NCBI RefSeq assembly: GCF_009828015.1 | Contig: NZ_WTYG01000001.1 | Coordinates: forward strand, 682,001-746,000 | Length of the DNA stretch: 64,000 bases | Reading direction: 5' to 3' | Origin: Qipengyuania citrea | GTDB lineage: Bacteria; Pseudomonadota; Alphaproteobacteria; Sphingomonadales; Sphingomonadaceae | Position numbers and translations under genes: made by a program | In this document: positions 17,262 to 26,200 of the stretch, one piece after another | Layout: each line of letters starts with the position of its first letter | Position numbering within the stretch: position 1 is the first letter of the stretch | Notes under the pieces: model-generated | What the model saw: only the letters and a program-made list of their open reading frames with translations | Databases searched by the model: none | Told to the model about the DNA's origin: nothing

Positions 17262-17441
17262 ATGTCACCCAAGCCTGCCCTCTTGTTCGCCAGTGCGATC
17301 ATCGCGATTGCCGTGCTGGCGATCTTCGACGTTATCCCTGAGCAATTCGCGCGGTTCAGCGTGATCCTCTTGCCCGCGCTGGCAGCCATCCATATCGCGC
17401 GCCGCGGCTCGTGCGGGTGCAGCGCGAAGATGCGCGCATGA
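17262..17441 (+). CDS. Small membrane protein, unknown (XRE operon)
   Basis: A 59-residue protein with two hydrophobic stretches (about 5-20 and 28-42) and a Cys-containing C-terminal tail (SCGCSAK). It is preceded by AAAGGACC. I use the ATG at 17262 rather than 17223 because of the Shine-Dalgarno. The stop overlaps the next gene's start as ATGA. With the next two genes it forms a coupled three-gene unit ending in a small regulator. Confidence 0.65.
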   Translation: MSPKPALLFASAIIAIAVLAIFDVIPEQFARFSVILLPALAAIHIARRGSCGCSAKMRA

Positions 17442-18016
17442 GCGGTACCGGCAGGCCTTGGCTGCTCACGTCGCCGGGGCGCTGGGTCGCCCTCTATTTC
17501 CTTAGCGTCGTCATCATAGCGGCGCTGAAACTGAGCGGGGCGATCGAATCGCCGGTCGGATTCATTCTGCTGGCAGCGGCGACCTGCCTGCTCTTGCCAC
17601 TGGCACGGCGCCGGCCCGACGGCTGCACCAGCCGCGCCATGGCCGATTACAACCGGCGGATCGTGTTCAGCAACCTGGGCTATGTTCTCGGGCTCGGCAT
17701 CGCCGTGACGTTATGGAATCGCTACGAACTGTCGGACGCGCTCGTTTTCGCAATCGCGCTGCTCCCGACACTCCCGACTTTCGGCGTCATCTGGGCGATG
17801 GGGCGCTACCTCGCCGAGGAACAGGACGAATATCTGCGCCATCGCACGATCATGGCCGCCCTGGTCGCGCTCGGCCTGGTGCTCGCGCTGGGCATCTTCT
17901 GGGGCTTCCTCGAGATGTTCGAGCTGGTGCCGCATATCTGGGCCTGGTGGGTGCTGCCTGTCTGGGCGATCGGCCTGGGTCTCGCGCAATTGTGGCAGAA
18001 GGTGCGCGGCGCTTGA
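17438..18016 (+). CDS. Multi-span membrane protein, unknown (XRE operon)
   Basis: A 192-residue protein with about six hydrophobic segments arranged as pairs, separated by a basic cytoplasmic loop (ARRRPDGCTSRAMADYNRR). No family is firmly recognised. Membrane proteins of this size paired with a YozG-like XRE regulator are common in bacteria. It is coupled by ATGA to the gene before and by TTGA to the gene after. Confidence 0.7.
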   Translation: MSGTGRPWLLTSPGRWVALYFLSVVIIAALKLSGAIESPVGFILLAAATCLLLPLARRRPDGCTSRAMADYNRRIVFSNLGYVLGLGIAVTLWNRYELSDALVFAIALLPTLPTFGVIWAMGRYLAEEQDEYLRHRTIMAALVALGLVLALGIFWGFLEMFELVPHIWAWWVLPVWAIGLGLAQLWQKVRGA

Positions 18017-18207
18017 AGAACCGCCTCAAGGTGCTGCGCGCCGAACGCGACTGGAGCCAGCAGGACCTCGCCACCCGGCTCGAAGTGTCGCGCCAGAGCG
18101 TCAACGCCATCGAGACCGGCCGCTACGATCCGTCGTTGCCGCTCGCCTTCCGCATCGCCGATGTATTCGGTCTGACCATCGAGGAGATCTTCCTGCGCAC
18201 CGAGTAG
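18013..18207 (+). CDS. XRE family transcriptional regulator (YozG-like)
   Basis: A 64-residue single-domain helix-turn-helix protein with the typical sequence MKNRLKVLRAERDWSQQDLA, then VSRQSVNAIETGRYDPSL and FGLTIEEIF. Translation must begin at TTG 18013, overlapping the stop of the membrane gene (TTGA). Such small regulators usually control their own operon with a partner membrane protein. Confidence 0.88.
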   Translation: MKNRLKVLRAERDWSQQDLATRLEVSRQSVNAIETGRYDPSLPLAFRIADVFGLTIEEIFLRTE

Positions 18208-18248
18208 TCCCGCACCATGATTGACAGGATCATTCCGATCCTCGACCC

Positions 18249-19373
18249 GTGGCGGCGGGTTATTCAAGGGACACGAACTTGCTCGATGGGTCGCACCATG
18301 CCTACAGCGCGGACAGCGCTTTTACATTCGAAGGCAACTGGCAGGATTTCGCGCGGATCGCGCTGCCCAACCTCCTGCTGACGATCGTCACGCTGGGCAT
18401 CTACCGGTTCTGGGCCACCGCGCGCGAGCGGCGCTATCTGTGGTCGCGCACGAGGTTCGTCGACGAGCATCTCGAATGGGCGGGCACCGGGATGGAGCTG
18501 TTTGCCGGTTTCGTCATCGTGCTGGTGCTGTTCGGCGTGCCCTATTTCGGAGTGAGCTTCGTTTCGCAGGCGCTGATCGCCCGCGGCTACGAGGCGCTGG
18601 GATCGGCGCTCGGCGTGGCGGCGCTGCTTTCGATCTTCTATCTCGGCGGAGTCGCGCGGTTCCGCGCCCTGCGCTATCGCCTGTCGCGCACGCGCTGGCG
18701 GGGCATCCGCGGGGGCAGCGACAGCAAGGGCTTCGCGTTCGGCCTGTCCTACATGTGGAAGACCGCGGTCGGCTGGCTGCCGCTCGGACTGCTGCTACCC
18801 TGGTCGATGACCAGCCTGTGGAACGAACGCTGGAGCAAGATGAGCTTCGGCCCCTTCGCCTTCCGCAGCGATGGCGAGGCGGGCGGGGTGTTCGCCCGTT
18901 TCCTGCTGTTTTACCTCGCTCCCTTCGTGCTGTTCGTCGGCGGGGTGATCATGGCCGGCATGGGCATGCTTGCCGGCTATGGCATCGGCGGCGAAAACGG
19001 AGTGGCACTGGGCGGCCTCGTCGGACTGATCGGCCTGGTGCTGTTCTTTTATCTCGGCCTCGGCCTGATCGCCGTGGCATTCTATGCCAAGTTCTACCGT
19101 GAAATGGTCGGCGCGACACGCTGGCGCGACCTGCGTTTCAGTTTCGAGGCCTCGACGCTCGACTGGGTCAAGCTGCTGCTGGGCGATGCGCTGCTGGTGG
19201 TCTTCACCCTCGGCATCGGGCTGGTCTTCCTGTCGTACCGCCACTGGAAGTTCTTCATGACCCATCTCGAAGCGAGCGGCGAGATTCTGCTCGACGAATT
19301 GACCCAGTCGCGGACCCGGACCGCCGGGCATGGCGAAGGCCTGCTCGATGCGTTCGACATGGGCGCGATCTGA
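18249..19373 (+). CDS. YjgN/DUF898 family membrane protein
   Basis: A 374-residue integral membrane protein with several repeated blocks of the type LxxxTLGIYRFWATARERRY (about 40-60) and later LGIGLVFLSYRHWKFF, the hallmark of the YjgN family. Function in the family is unknown. The start is a GTG at 18249; no nearby ATG fits. The M48 peptidase gene begins 5 bases after its stop, and the same YjgN-M48 order occurs in other proteobacteria, suggesting membrane protein quality control. Confidence 0.8.
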   Translation: MAAGYSRDTNLLDGSHHAYSADSAFTFEGNWQDFARIALPNLLLTIVTLGIYRFWATARERRYLWSRTRFVDEHLEWAGTGMELFAGFVIVLVLFGVPYFGVSFVSQALIARGYEALGSALGVAALLSIFYLGGVARFRALRYRLSRTRWRGIRGGSDSKGFAFGLSYMWKTAVGWLPLGLLLPWSMTSLWNERWSKMSFGPFAFRSDGEAGGVFARFLLFYLAPFVLFVGGVIMAGMGMLAGYGIGGENGVALGGLVGLIGLVLFFYLGLGLIAVAFYAKFYREMVGATRWRDLRFSFEASTLDWVKLLLGDALLVVFTLGIGLVFLSYRHWKFFMTHLEASGEILLDELTQSRTRTAGHGEGLLDAFDMGAI

Positions 19374-19377
19374 GCCG

Positions 19378-20463
19378 ATGGATACCAGCTTCCAGCTTGC
19401 CGCCGAATGGTACGACGGACGCAGCGCCCTGCGCCACGCGGGCGAGTTGCACTGGGACGGGCACGCCGGGCTGGTGCTGCATGCCCCGACGGCGCACGCC
19501 GAATTCGCGGTCGACGACCTGCAATTCGCCGATACGCGGCCCAGGCAAATAATCTATCGCCGCAAGAGCCAGCCCGATTTCCGGCTGATCCTGCCGGCGG
19601 ACATGCCGCCCGGCCTGGCGGCCCGGCTGCCGCGGCCAAGCACTTACGGCCGCTGGATCGACCGGCTCGGGCTGGGCCGGGCAGCGGCGATCTTCGCCGT
19701 GACAAGCGCGGCGGCGGTGGCGCTGTTCCTGACTGCACCCGCCTGGCTCGGCCCGCGTATCCCGGCCGGCTGGGAACGCCAGATCGGCGACGCGTTGATC
19801 GGCGATTTCGGCGGACGGATCTGCCATACGCCCGCAGGCGACGCCGCGCTCGCCAAGCTGCTGGCCAAGGTCGACCCGGCCGACAACGCGCAAGACAAGG
19901 TGCGCGCTGGCATCGCCAACATGGACATGGCCAATGCCGTTGCCCTGCCCGGCGGCCAGGTCCTGCTGTTCGACGGGCTGGTCCAGCAGGCCGAGAGCCC
20001 CGAGGAGCTGGCGGGCGTGCTGGGGCACGAGGTCGGCCATGTCCGCGAACGCCACGTGATGACCGCGCTGCTGCGCCAGTTCGGCATGTCGATCCTGCTG
20101 GCCGGGGCCGATTCGGGCGTCACCAACGGGGTCTTCGGCCTGGCCGCCATGGGTTATTCGCGCGACGCCGAACGCGAGGCCGACGAATATGCCCGCGCAA
20201 GGATGGCCGAAAGCGCGATCTCGCCGCTGGGCGCGGCCGATTTCTTCGCCCGCATGGCCGACGAACGCAGCGACAGCGAGGATGGCCCCGCCGTGCTCGG
20301 CTGGCTCGCCAGCCATCCCTCGGCCGGCGAACGCGCGCAGGCCTATCGCGCCGCTGCCCGCACGGCCCCGGCCTATCCCCCGGTCCTGTCCGATGCCGAG
20401 TTCGCGGCGCTGAAATCGATGTGCGCCGACGATCCGGATGTCGCGGAATTCGACTTTTTCTGA
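19378..20463 (+). CDS. M48 family metallopeptidase, membrane-bound
   Basis: A 361-residue protein. The N-terminal 100 residues form a soluble domain, followed by one span at about 103-123 and then the peptidase domain with HEVGH (217-221) and the third zinc ligand in EREADEYA (around 263). The domain is like HtpX/Oma1-type proteases that act in membrane or periplasmic protein turnover. All catalytic residues are present. The start at 19378 is 4 bases after the YjgN gene. Confidence 0.87.
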   Translation: MDTSFQLAAEWYDGRSALRHAGELHWDGHAGLVLHAPTAHAEFAVDDLQFADTRPRQIIYRRKSQPDFRLILPADMPPGLAARLPRPSTYGRWIDRLGLGRAAAIFAVTSAAAVALFLTAPAWLGPRIPAGWERQIGDALIGDFGGRICHTPAGDAALAKLLAKVDPADNAQDKVRAGIANMDMANAVALPGGQVLLFDGLVQQAESPEELAGVLGHEVGHVRERHVMTALLRQFGMSILLAGADSGVTNGVFGLAAMGYSRDAEREADEYARARMAESAISPLGAADFFARMADERSDSEDGPAVLGWLASHPSAGERAQAYRAAARTAPAYPPVLSDAEFAALKSMCADDPDVAEFDFF

Positions 20464-20503
20464 CCCTTGCAATCGCGCCCTGCGACGTGAACAGCATGCG
20501 CGC

Positions 20504-21247
20504 ATGAGCGACATTCAGTTCCACGCCATGCCCGACGGGCGGCGCATCGCCTATCGCTTCGCCCCCGGCAGCGGCCCCGCACTGGTGTTCCTGCCCGGCT
20601 ACATGTCCGACATGGCCGGCAGCAAGGCGACCGCGCTGTTCGACTGGGCGCAGCAGGGCGGGCGCGCCTGCCTGCTGCTCGACTATTCGGGCTGCGGCGA
20701 GAGCGATGGCGATTTCGCCGATGGCACCTTGTCGCGCTGGCGCGAGGAAGTGCTGGCGCTGGTCGAGGCTCACATCACCGGCCGCGTGCTGGTCATCGGG
20801 TCGTCGATGGGCGGCTGGCTGATGCTGGCGGTCGGCGCAGCGCTCGGGCCGCGCCTTGCCGGCATAGTCGGTATCGCTGCCGCGCCCGACTTTACCGACT
20901 GGGGCCGCGGCGCAGATGAAAAGGCGCGATTGCGGGCGGGCGAGACGCTGTACGACGACAATCCCTACGGGCCCGAACCCACCCCGATGCATGCCGGTTT
21001 CTTCGCCGACGGCCAGGCCCAGTTGCTGCTCGGCGGCGAAATCCCCATCGAAGCGCCGGTGCGGCTGATCCATGGCCAGCGCGATGCGGACGTGCCCTGG
21101 GACATCAGCCTGCAGCTTGCCGAACGGCTGCGTTCGGACGATGTACAGGTGGCGCTGGTAAAGGATGGCGACCACCGCTTGTCGCGCGGACAGGACATCG
21201 CCCTGCTGCTGCGCACGGTGGCTACGCTTTCGAAAGGTCCTGCATGA
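20504..21247 (+). CDS. Alpha/beta hydrolase
   Basis: A 247-residue cytoplasmic serine hydrolase. The nucleophile elbow is GSSMGG (S101), preceded by LLLDYSGCGESDGDF, a strand-turn typical of small esterases and acylpeptide-like hydrolases. The acid and His are probably in IHGQRDADVP and KDGDHRLSR. The product resembles the human ABHD10-like/palmitoyl esterase group, but the substrate is unknown. Its stop overlaps the next start (ATGA). Confidence 0.85.
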   Translation: MSDIQFHAMPDGRRIAYRFAPGSGPALVFLPGYMSDMAGSKATALFDWAQQGGRACLLLDYSGCGESDGDFADGTLSRWREEVLALVEAHITGRVLVIGSSMGGWLMLAVGAALGPRLAGIVGIAAAPDFTDWGRGADEKARLRAGETLYDDNPYGPEPTPMHAGFFADGQAQLLLGGEIPIEAPVRLIHGQRDADVPWDISLQLAERLRSDDVQVALVKDGDHRLSRGQDIALLLRTVATLSKGPA

Positions 21248-22083
21248 TTGCCTCCGCCCTCGCCCTGCTGCTGATGCAGGTCGGCCCCGACCCCACCCAG
21301 GGCAGTTTTCCCGGCATCCCCGAAGAATTGCGCGACCGGCCCCAGCGCGAGAGCGTGGCTGCGCCGCCGGCTACCTTGCCGTCATCCGGTGGCAAGCTGG
21401 CCGAATGCGTTACCCTGGCGACGGAGGACGCTTCCGCAGCCAGCGATATGGCGCAGACCTGGCGTGAAACCGCCGCCAACCAGCTCGAGCTGGCCCAATC
21501 GGCGCATTGCCTTGGCTTGGCCCTGGTCCGGCTGGACGATTTCGACGGCGCCCAGCGCGCCTTCGACCTGGCCACCGACGAAGTGCCCGACGGCGCCCCG
21601 GCCTATCGGGCGCGGCTGGCCGCGATGTCGGGCAATGCCGCGATGGCGCAGGGCAAGCCCGCGATCGCCGAGATCGCCTTCGCGCGTGCCAGCCGCTTCG
21701 CTGCCGCGTCCGCCGATGCGCCGCTTACCGCCAGCATCGCAGTCGACCGCGCGCGCGCACTGGTGGCGCTGGACCGCCGCGAGGAAGCCGCTGCGGAACT
21801 GGCGCAGGCGCGGGCGAGCGATCCCGCCAATGGCCGCGCATGGCTGCTCTCGGCCACGCTCTCGCGCCGGCTGGACCGGCTGGGCGAGGCGCGTGAACAG
21901 ATCGCACAGGCTGCATTGCTGGCACCGCAGGATCCCGCCGTGGGCCTCGAAGCGGGCGTGATCGCCGCGCTTTCGGGGCGCGAGGACGATGCGCGCAGGA
22001 GTTTCGAATCGGTGCTGCAGGTCGCGCCGCAAAGCCCCGAAGCGACCCGCGCCCGCAGCTATCTGGAGCAACTCGCCACATGA
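21244..22083 (+). CDS. TPR-repeat protein
   Basis: A 279-residue protein with a short hydrophobic N terminus (MIASALALLLMQ) that may be a signal or anchor. A proline-rich linker is followed by at least four tetratricopeptide-like repeats, for example around ALVRLDDFDGAQRAFDLA and LSRRLDRLGEAREQIAQAA. It probably acts as a protein-protein scaffold in the envelope. Start and stop overlap both neighbours (ATGA). Confidence 0.75.
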   Translation: MIASALALLLMQVGPDPTQGSFPGIPEELRDRPQRESVAAPPATLPSSGGKLAECVTLATEDASAASDMAQTWRETAANQLELAQSAHCLGLALVRLDDFDGAQRAFDLATDEVPDGAPAYRARLAAMSGNAAMAQGKPAIAEIAFARASRFAAASADAPLTASIAVDRARALVALDRREEAAAELAQARASDPANGRAWLLSATLSRRLDRLGEAREQIAQAALLAPQDPAVGLEAGVIAALSGREDDARRSFESVLQVAPQSPEATRARSYLEQLAT

Positions 22084-23057
22084 CCGATTTTTCCGTTCTC
22101 GATCTCGTCCCCGTCCGCGAAGGCGGCTCGGTCGGCGATGCCCTTGCCGCCGCGACCGCGCTCGCCCGCACGGCCCAAGACGCGGGCTGCAAGCGGTTCT
22201 GGGTTGCCGAACACCATGCAATGAAGGGCATTGCCGGGGGAGCGACTTCGGTCGTGCTTGCGCATATCGGCAATGCGACCTCCACGATCCGCATCGGATC
22301 GGGCGGGATCATGCTGCCCAACCACTCGCCGTTCCAGATCGCCGAGCAATTCGGCACGCTGGATGCGCTGTTCCCCGGCCGGATCGACCTGGGGCTGGGC
22401 CGCGCGCCGGGGGCCGGCCCCGAACTGCAGCGCGCGCTGCGCAAGGACCTTCACCGGGCGGCGGAAATGTTCCCGCAGGACGTGGCCGAACTGATCGCGC
22501 TGATGGCAGGCGAAACCGCCGTCCAGCCCACTCCCGGCGTCGGTGCGAAGCCGCAGTTCTGGATGCTCGGGTCGAGCCTGTTCGGGGCGCAGCTCGCCGC
22601 CAAGCTCGGGCTGCCCTACGCCTTCGCCAGCCATTTCGCGCCCGATCACCTCGACACCGCGCTCGAGCTGTACCGCCGCGATTTCCAGCCCTCCGAAGCC
22701 TGCGAAAAACCGCATGTCATGGTCGCGATGAACCTGTTCGTCGCCGACACCGAAGACGAGGCTGAATATCTCGCCACCTCGCAATTGCAGGCCTTCGTCG
22801 CCTTGCGCACGGGCACGCCGGGCAAGCTGCCCCCGCCCGTGCGCGGCTATCGCGCCAGCCTGCCTCCGCAGGCGCAGGCCATGCTCGCGCATATCGGCCA
22901 GGCCAGCGCAACGGGTACGCCGCAGCAGGCTGCCGAGGCCGTCCGCGCGTTCATTGCGCGGACAGGCGCCGACGAAGTCCTCTTCGGGGGGAGCATGTAC
23001 GATCCCGAAGCGCGCTGCCGCTCGCTGCGACTGGCGATGGAGGCGCTTGCGGCTTGA
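22080..23057 (+). CDS. LLM class flavin-dependent oxidoreductase (luciferase-like)
   Basis: A 325-residue luciferase-like monooxygenase of the single-component MsnO8 type, starting MTDFSVLDLVPVREGG. Typical marks are FWVAEHHAM, IRIGSGGIMLPNHSPF and RIDLGLGRAPG. It would use FMN or FMNH2; the substrate is unknown. It is the last gene of the run starting at 18249. Confidence 0.87.
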   Translation: MTDFSVLDLVPVREGGSVGDALAAATALARTAQDAGCKRFWVAEHHAMKGIAGGATSVVLAHIGNATSTIRIGSGGIMLPNHSPFQIAEQFGTLDALFPGRIDLGLGRAPGAGPELQRALRKDLHRAAEMFPQDVAELIALMAGETAVQPTPGVGAKPQFWMLGSSLFGAQLAAKLGLPYAFASHFAPDHLDTALELYRRDFQPSEACEKPHVMVAMNLFVADTEDEAEYLATSQLQAFVALRTGTPGKLPPPVRGYRASLPPQAQAMLAHIGQASATGTPQQAAEAVRAFIARTGADEVLFGGSMYDPEARCRSLRLAMEALAA

Positions 23058-23100
23058 GCGTGCCGTAGCGTCGGCAGGGCGCTCCCGCGCCACCCACGGG

Positions 23101-23120
23101 CGTGCGAATTCTGTCGCACG
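23101..23120. other. Inverted repeat in the gdh leader
   Basis: CGTGCGA and TCGCACG form a perfect 7-bp stem with loop ATTCTG. No T run follows, so it is not a standard terminator. It lies 43 bases past the LLM gene and 116 before the glutamate dehydrogenase start. Confidence 0.4.
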
Positions 23121-23235
23121 GCACCTTGCGGGGCGCCTGCAACAGGGATAGGCGCGGCGCTCAGGTCGTGGCGGACACGGCCCAATTATTTCGCGGCGCT
23201 GAAACGATCATGCGCCGACAGGAGAGAGGCCCCGT

Positions 23236-26200
23236 ATGGGTTCGAACACTGCCGCGCTGCCCAAGAAGCTCCAGAACGCGATTACCGAACGCATGCGGCT
23301 GTCGCTGCTGTCCGGCGACACGCCCTTCGAGAAGGCACGTCTCGAAGATGCCGCCGCTTTCGTCGGCGAGCTGGCTTCCCAGCGCACGCGCGGCCGGTCG
23401 GCCATGGCGATCGAAAGCGTCAGCGACGACCGGCGGCTGACGCGGATCGCGATCATCAACGAGGACATGCCCTTCCTCGTCGATTCGGTCGCGGCGACCA
23501 TCGCCGCGCTGGGCCTATCGATCGACCGGCTGGTCCACCCGGTGATCCCCGTCGAGCGCGACGGCAAGGGACGCCTGCAGGCGATACCCGACCGCGACAA
23601 GGACGATGCCGATCGCGAATCGATGATTTACATCGAGACCGCGCGGGTCGATGCGAAGACCCGGCGGCAATTGCAGGAAACGCTCAAGCTGACGCTGGGC
23701 GACGTGCGCGCGGCGGTGTCCGACTGGCCGCAGCTGCGCGACGCGATGGCGGCCGATGCCGAACGGATCGCCGGCGACAGCGAAGAGGGCGCCGAACTGC
23801 TCGAATGGCTCAATTCGGGCATGCTGACGCAGCTGGGCCATGTCACCCGCTACCGCGACGGGCGGCAGGAAGACGAGCTCGGCATCTGCCGCAAGAGCGC
23901 GGCGCAGCTGCTCGCCGAGGCATCCTACGACCGCGCCTTCGCCTGGTTCGCCGCGGGCAACGATCCGCGCCGCCCGCTGATCATCAAGGCCAACCACCTC
24001 AGCAATGTCCACCGCCGCGTCCCGCTCGACCTGTTCATCGTGCCGGTCGAGGACAATGGCGAAACGGTCGCGCTGTCGCTGCATGCGGGCGTCTGGACCA
24101 GCGCCGCACTGGCGGCCCCGCCGCGCAATGTGCCGCGCCTGCGGCGCCAGCTCGACATGCTGCGGGGCCGCCACGGCTTCGACGACGGCGGCCATGCGGG
24201 CAAGGCGCTCGTCCATGCGCTGACCACGCTGCCGCACGACCTGCTGATCGGCTTTTCGGAAAGCGACGTCGAACGCGTCGCGATCACCATGATGAGCCTG
24301 GTCGACCGCCCGCGTCCGCGCCTTGCGCTGGTCGAGGCGCCGCTGGCGCGCCACCTGTTCGCCTTCGTCTGGCTGCCGCGCGACATGGTCGCCACGCAGG
24401 TCCGGCTGGAAATCCAGGCGCTGCTCGAGGAAGCCGCCTCGGCGCGGCTGCTCGACTGGAGCCTCGAGGTCGAGGGCGGCAATCTCGCCACGCTGCGGTT
24501 CGTCTTCGACATTCGCGACGGCGACCAGGCACCCGACGAGGCGGCGCTCGAGGAGCAGATGCAGACGCTGCTGCGCGGGTGGAGCGAAGCGGTCGAGGCG
24601 GAGCTTTCCGCGCTCGAGGACAGCTCGCGCGCGGCAGCGCTGGCGATGCGTTTCGCCGAGCATTTCCCGACCGGTTTCCGCGGTCGGTTCGGCCCACGCG
24701 AGGCCGCGCTCGACATCGCCCGCCTCCACGATCTGGGCGCCAGCCTCGAGAGCGAGGAAGTCGTGCGCGGCGCGCGGATGTATTATTGCGAGCGCGATAC
24801 CGAGGGCTGCCTGCGGCTCAAGCTGTACCAGTCCGAAGGCAGCCTGCCCCTGTCCGAAGGCGTGCCCGCGCTGGAGGATTTCGGGTTCTACGTGCGTTCG
24901 GAAATGCCCACCGTGCTGGACGATGGCCGGCTGGGCACGGTCCACGACTTCCTGCTCGACCTCAAGCCGGGGGCCGACCCCAAGGGGCTGATCGACCGCG
25001 CCGATGCGATCGAGGAAGCCATTGCCGCGGTGCTCAACGGCGAAGCCGAGAACGATCCCTTCAACCGGCTGGTCCCCGAAGCGGGTCTCTCGTCGCGCGA
25101 GGCCAATTGGCTGCGCGCCTTCTATCGCTATCTGCGCCAGGCCGGGATGGGTTTCACCATCTACACCGTGGTCGACGCGCTGGCCGCCGCGCCCGACGTG
25201 ACCCGCGCGCTGATCGCGCTGTTCACCGCGCGGCACGATCCCGAGTTCGGCAACGGCCGCGACGCCGCCATCGAAGAGGCGCGCGGCGCGATCAAGCGCG
25301 GCCTCGCCAAGGTCAAGGCAATCAACGATGACCGCCTGCTGCGGCTGTACAACGCACTGATCGATTCGATCCTGCGCACCAATGCCTTTGCCGATGCCGC
25401 CGCCGAGGCGCTGGCCTTCAAGATCGATTCGGCCAGGGTCCCCAACCTGCCCAAGCCGATCCCCTACCGCGAAATCTTCGTCTATTCGCGGCGGGTCGAG
25501 GGGATCCACCTGCGCAGCGGCCCCGTCGCGCGCGGCGGCCTGCGCTGGTCCGACCGGCGCGACGATTTCCGCACCGAGATCCTCGGGCTGATGAAAGCGC
25601 AGCGGGTCAAGAACGCGGTTATCGTGCCAACCGGCGCGAAGGGCGGGTTCTATCCCAAGCAGCTGCCCAATCCGGCGCTCGACCGCGAGGCCTGGGCGGC
25701 CGAGGGGCGCGCCAGCTACGAGACCTTCATCCGCACGCTGCTGTCGGTCACCGACAACATCGTCGACGACCAGGTCGTGCACCCCGACGATGTCGTCATC
25801 ACCGATGGCGAAGACCCCTATTTCGTGGTTGCCGCAGACAAGGGCACCGCGACCTTCTCCGATGTCGCCAATGCGATCGCCAAGTCGCGGGACTTCTGGC
25901 TCGACGATGCCTTCGCCAGCGGCGGTTCGAAGGGCTACGACCACAAGGCCATGGGCATCACTGCCAAGGGCGCCTGGGTCAGCGTCCAGCGGCACTTCCT
26001 CGAAATGGGGGTGGACGTGCAGGAAGACCCGGTCGAGGTGGTCGGCTGCGGCGACATGTCGGGCGACGTCTTCGGCAACGGCATGCTGCTGTCGAAGGCA
26101 ATCAAGCTGGTGGCGGCCTTCGATCATCGCCACATCTTCATCGATCCCGATCCCGATCCGGCGGCCAGCTGGAAAGAACGCAAGCGCCTGTTCGACCTGC

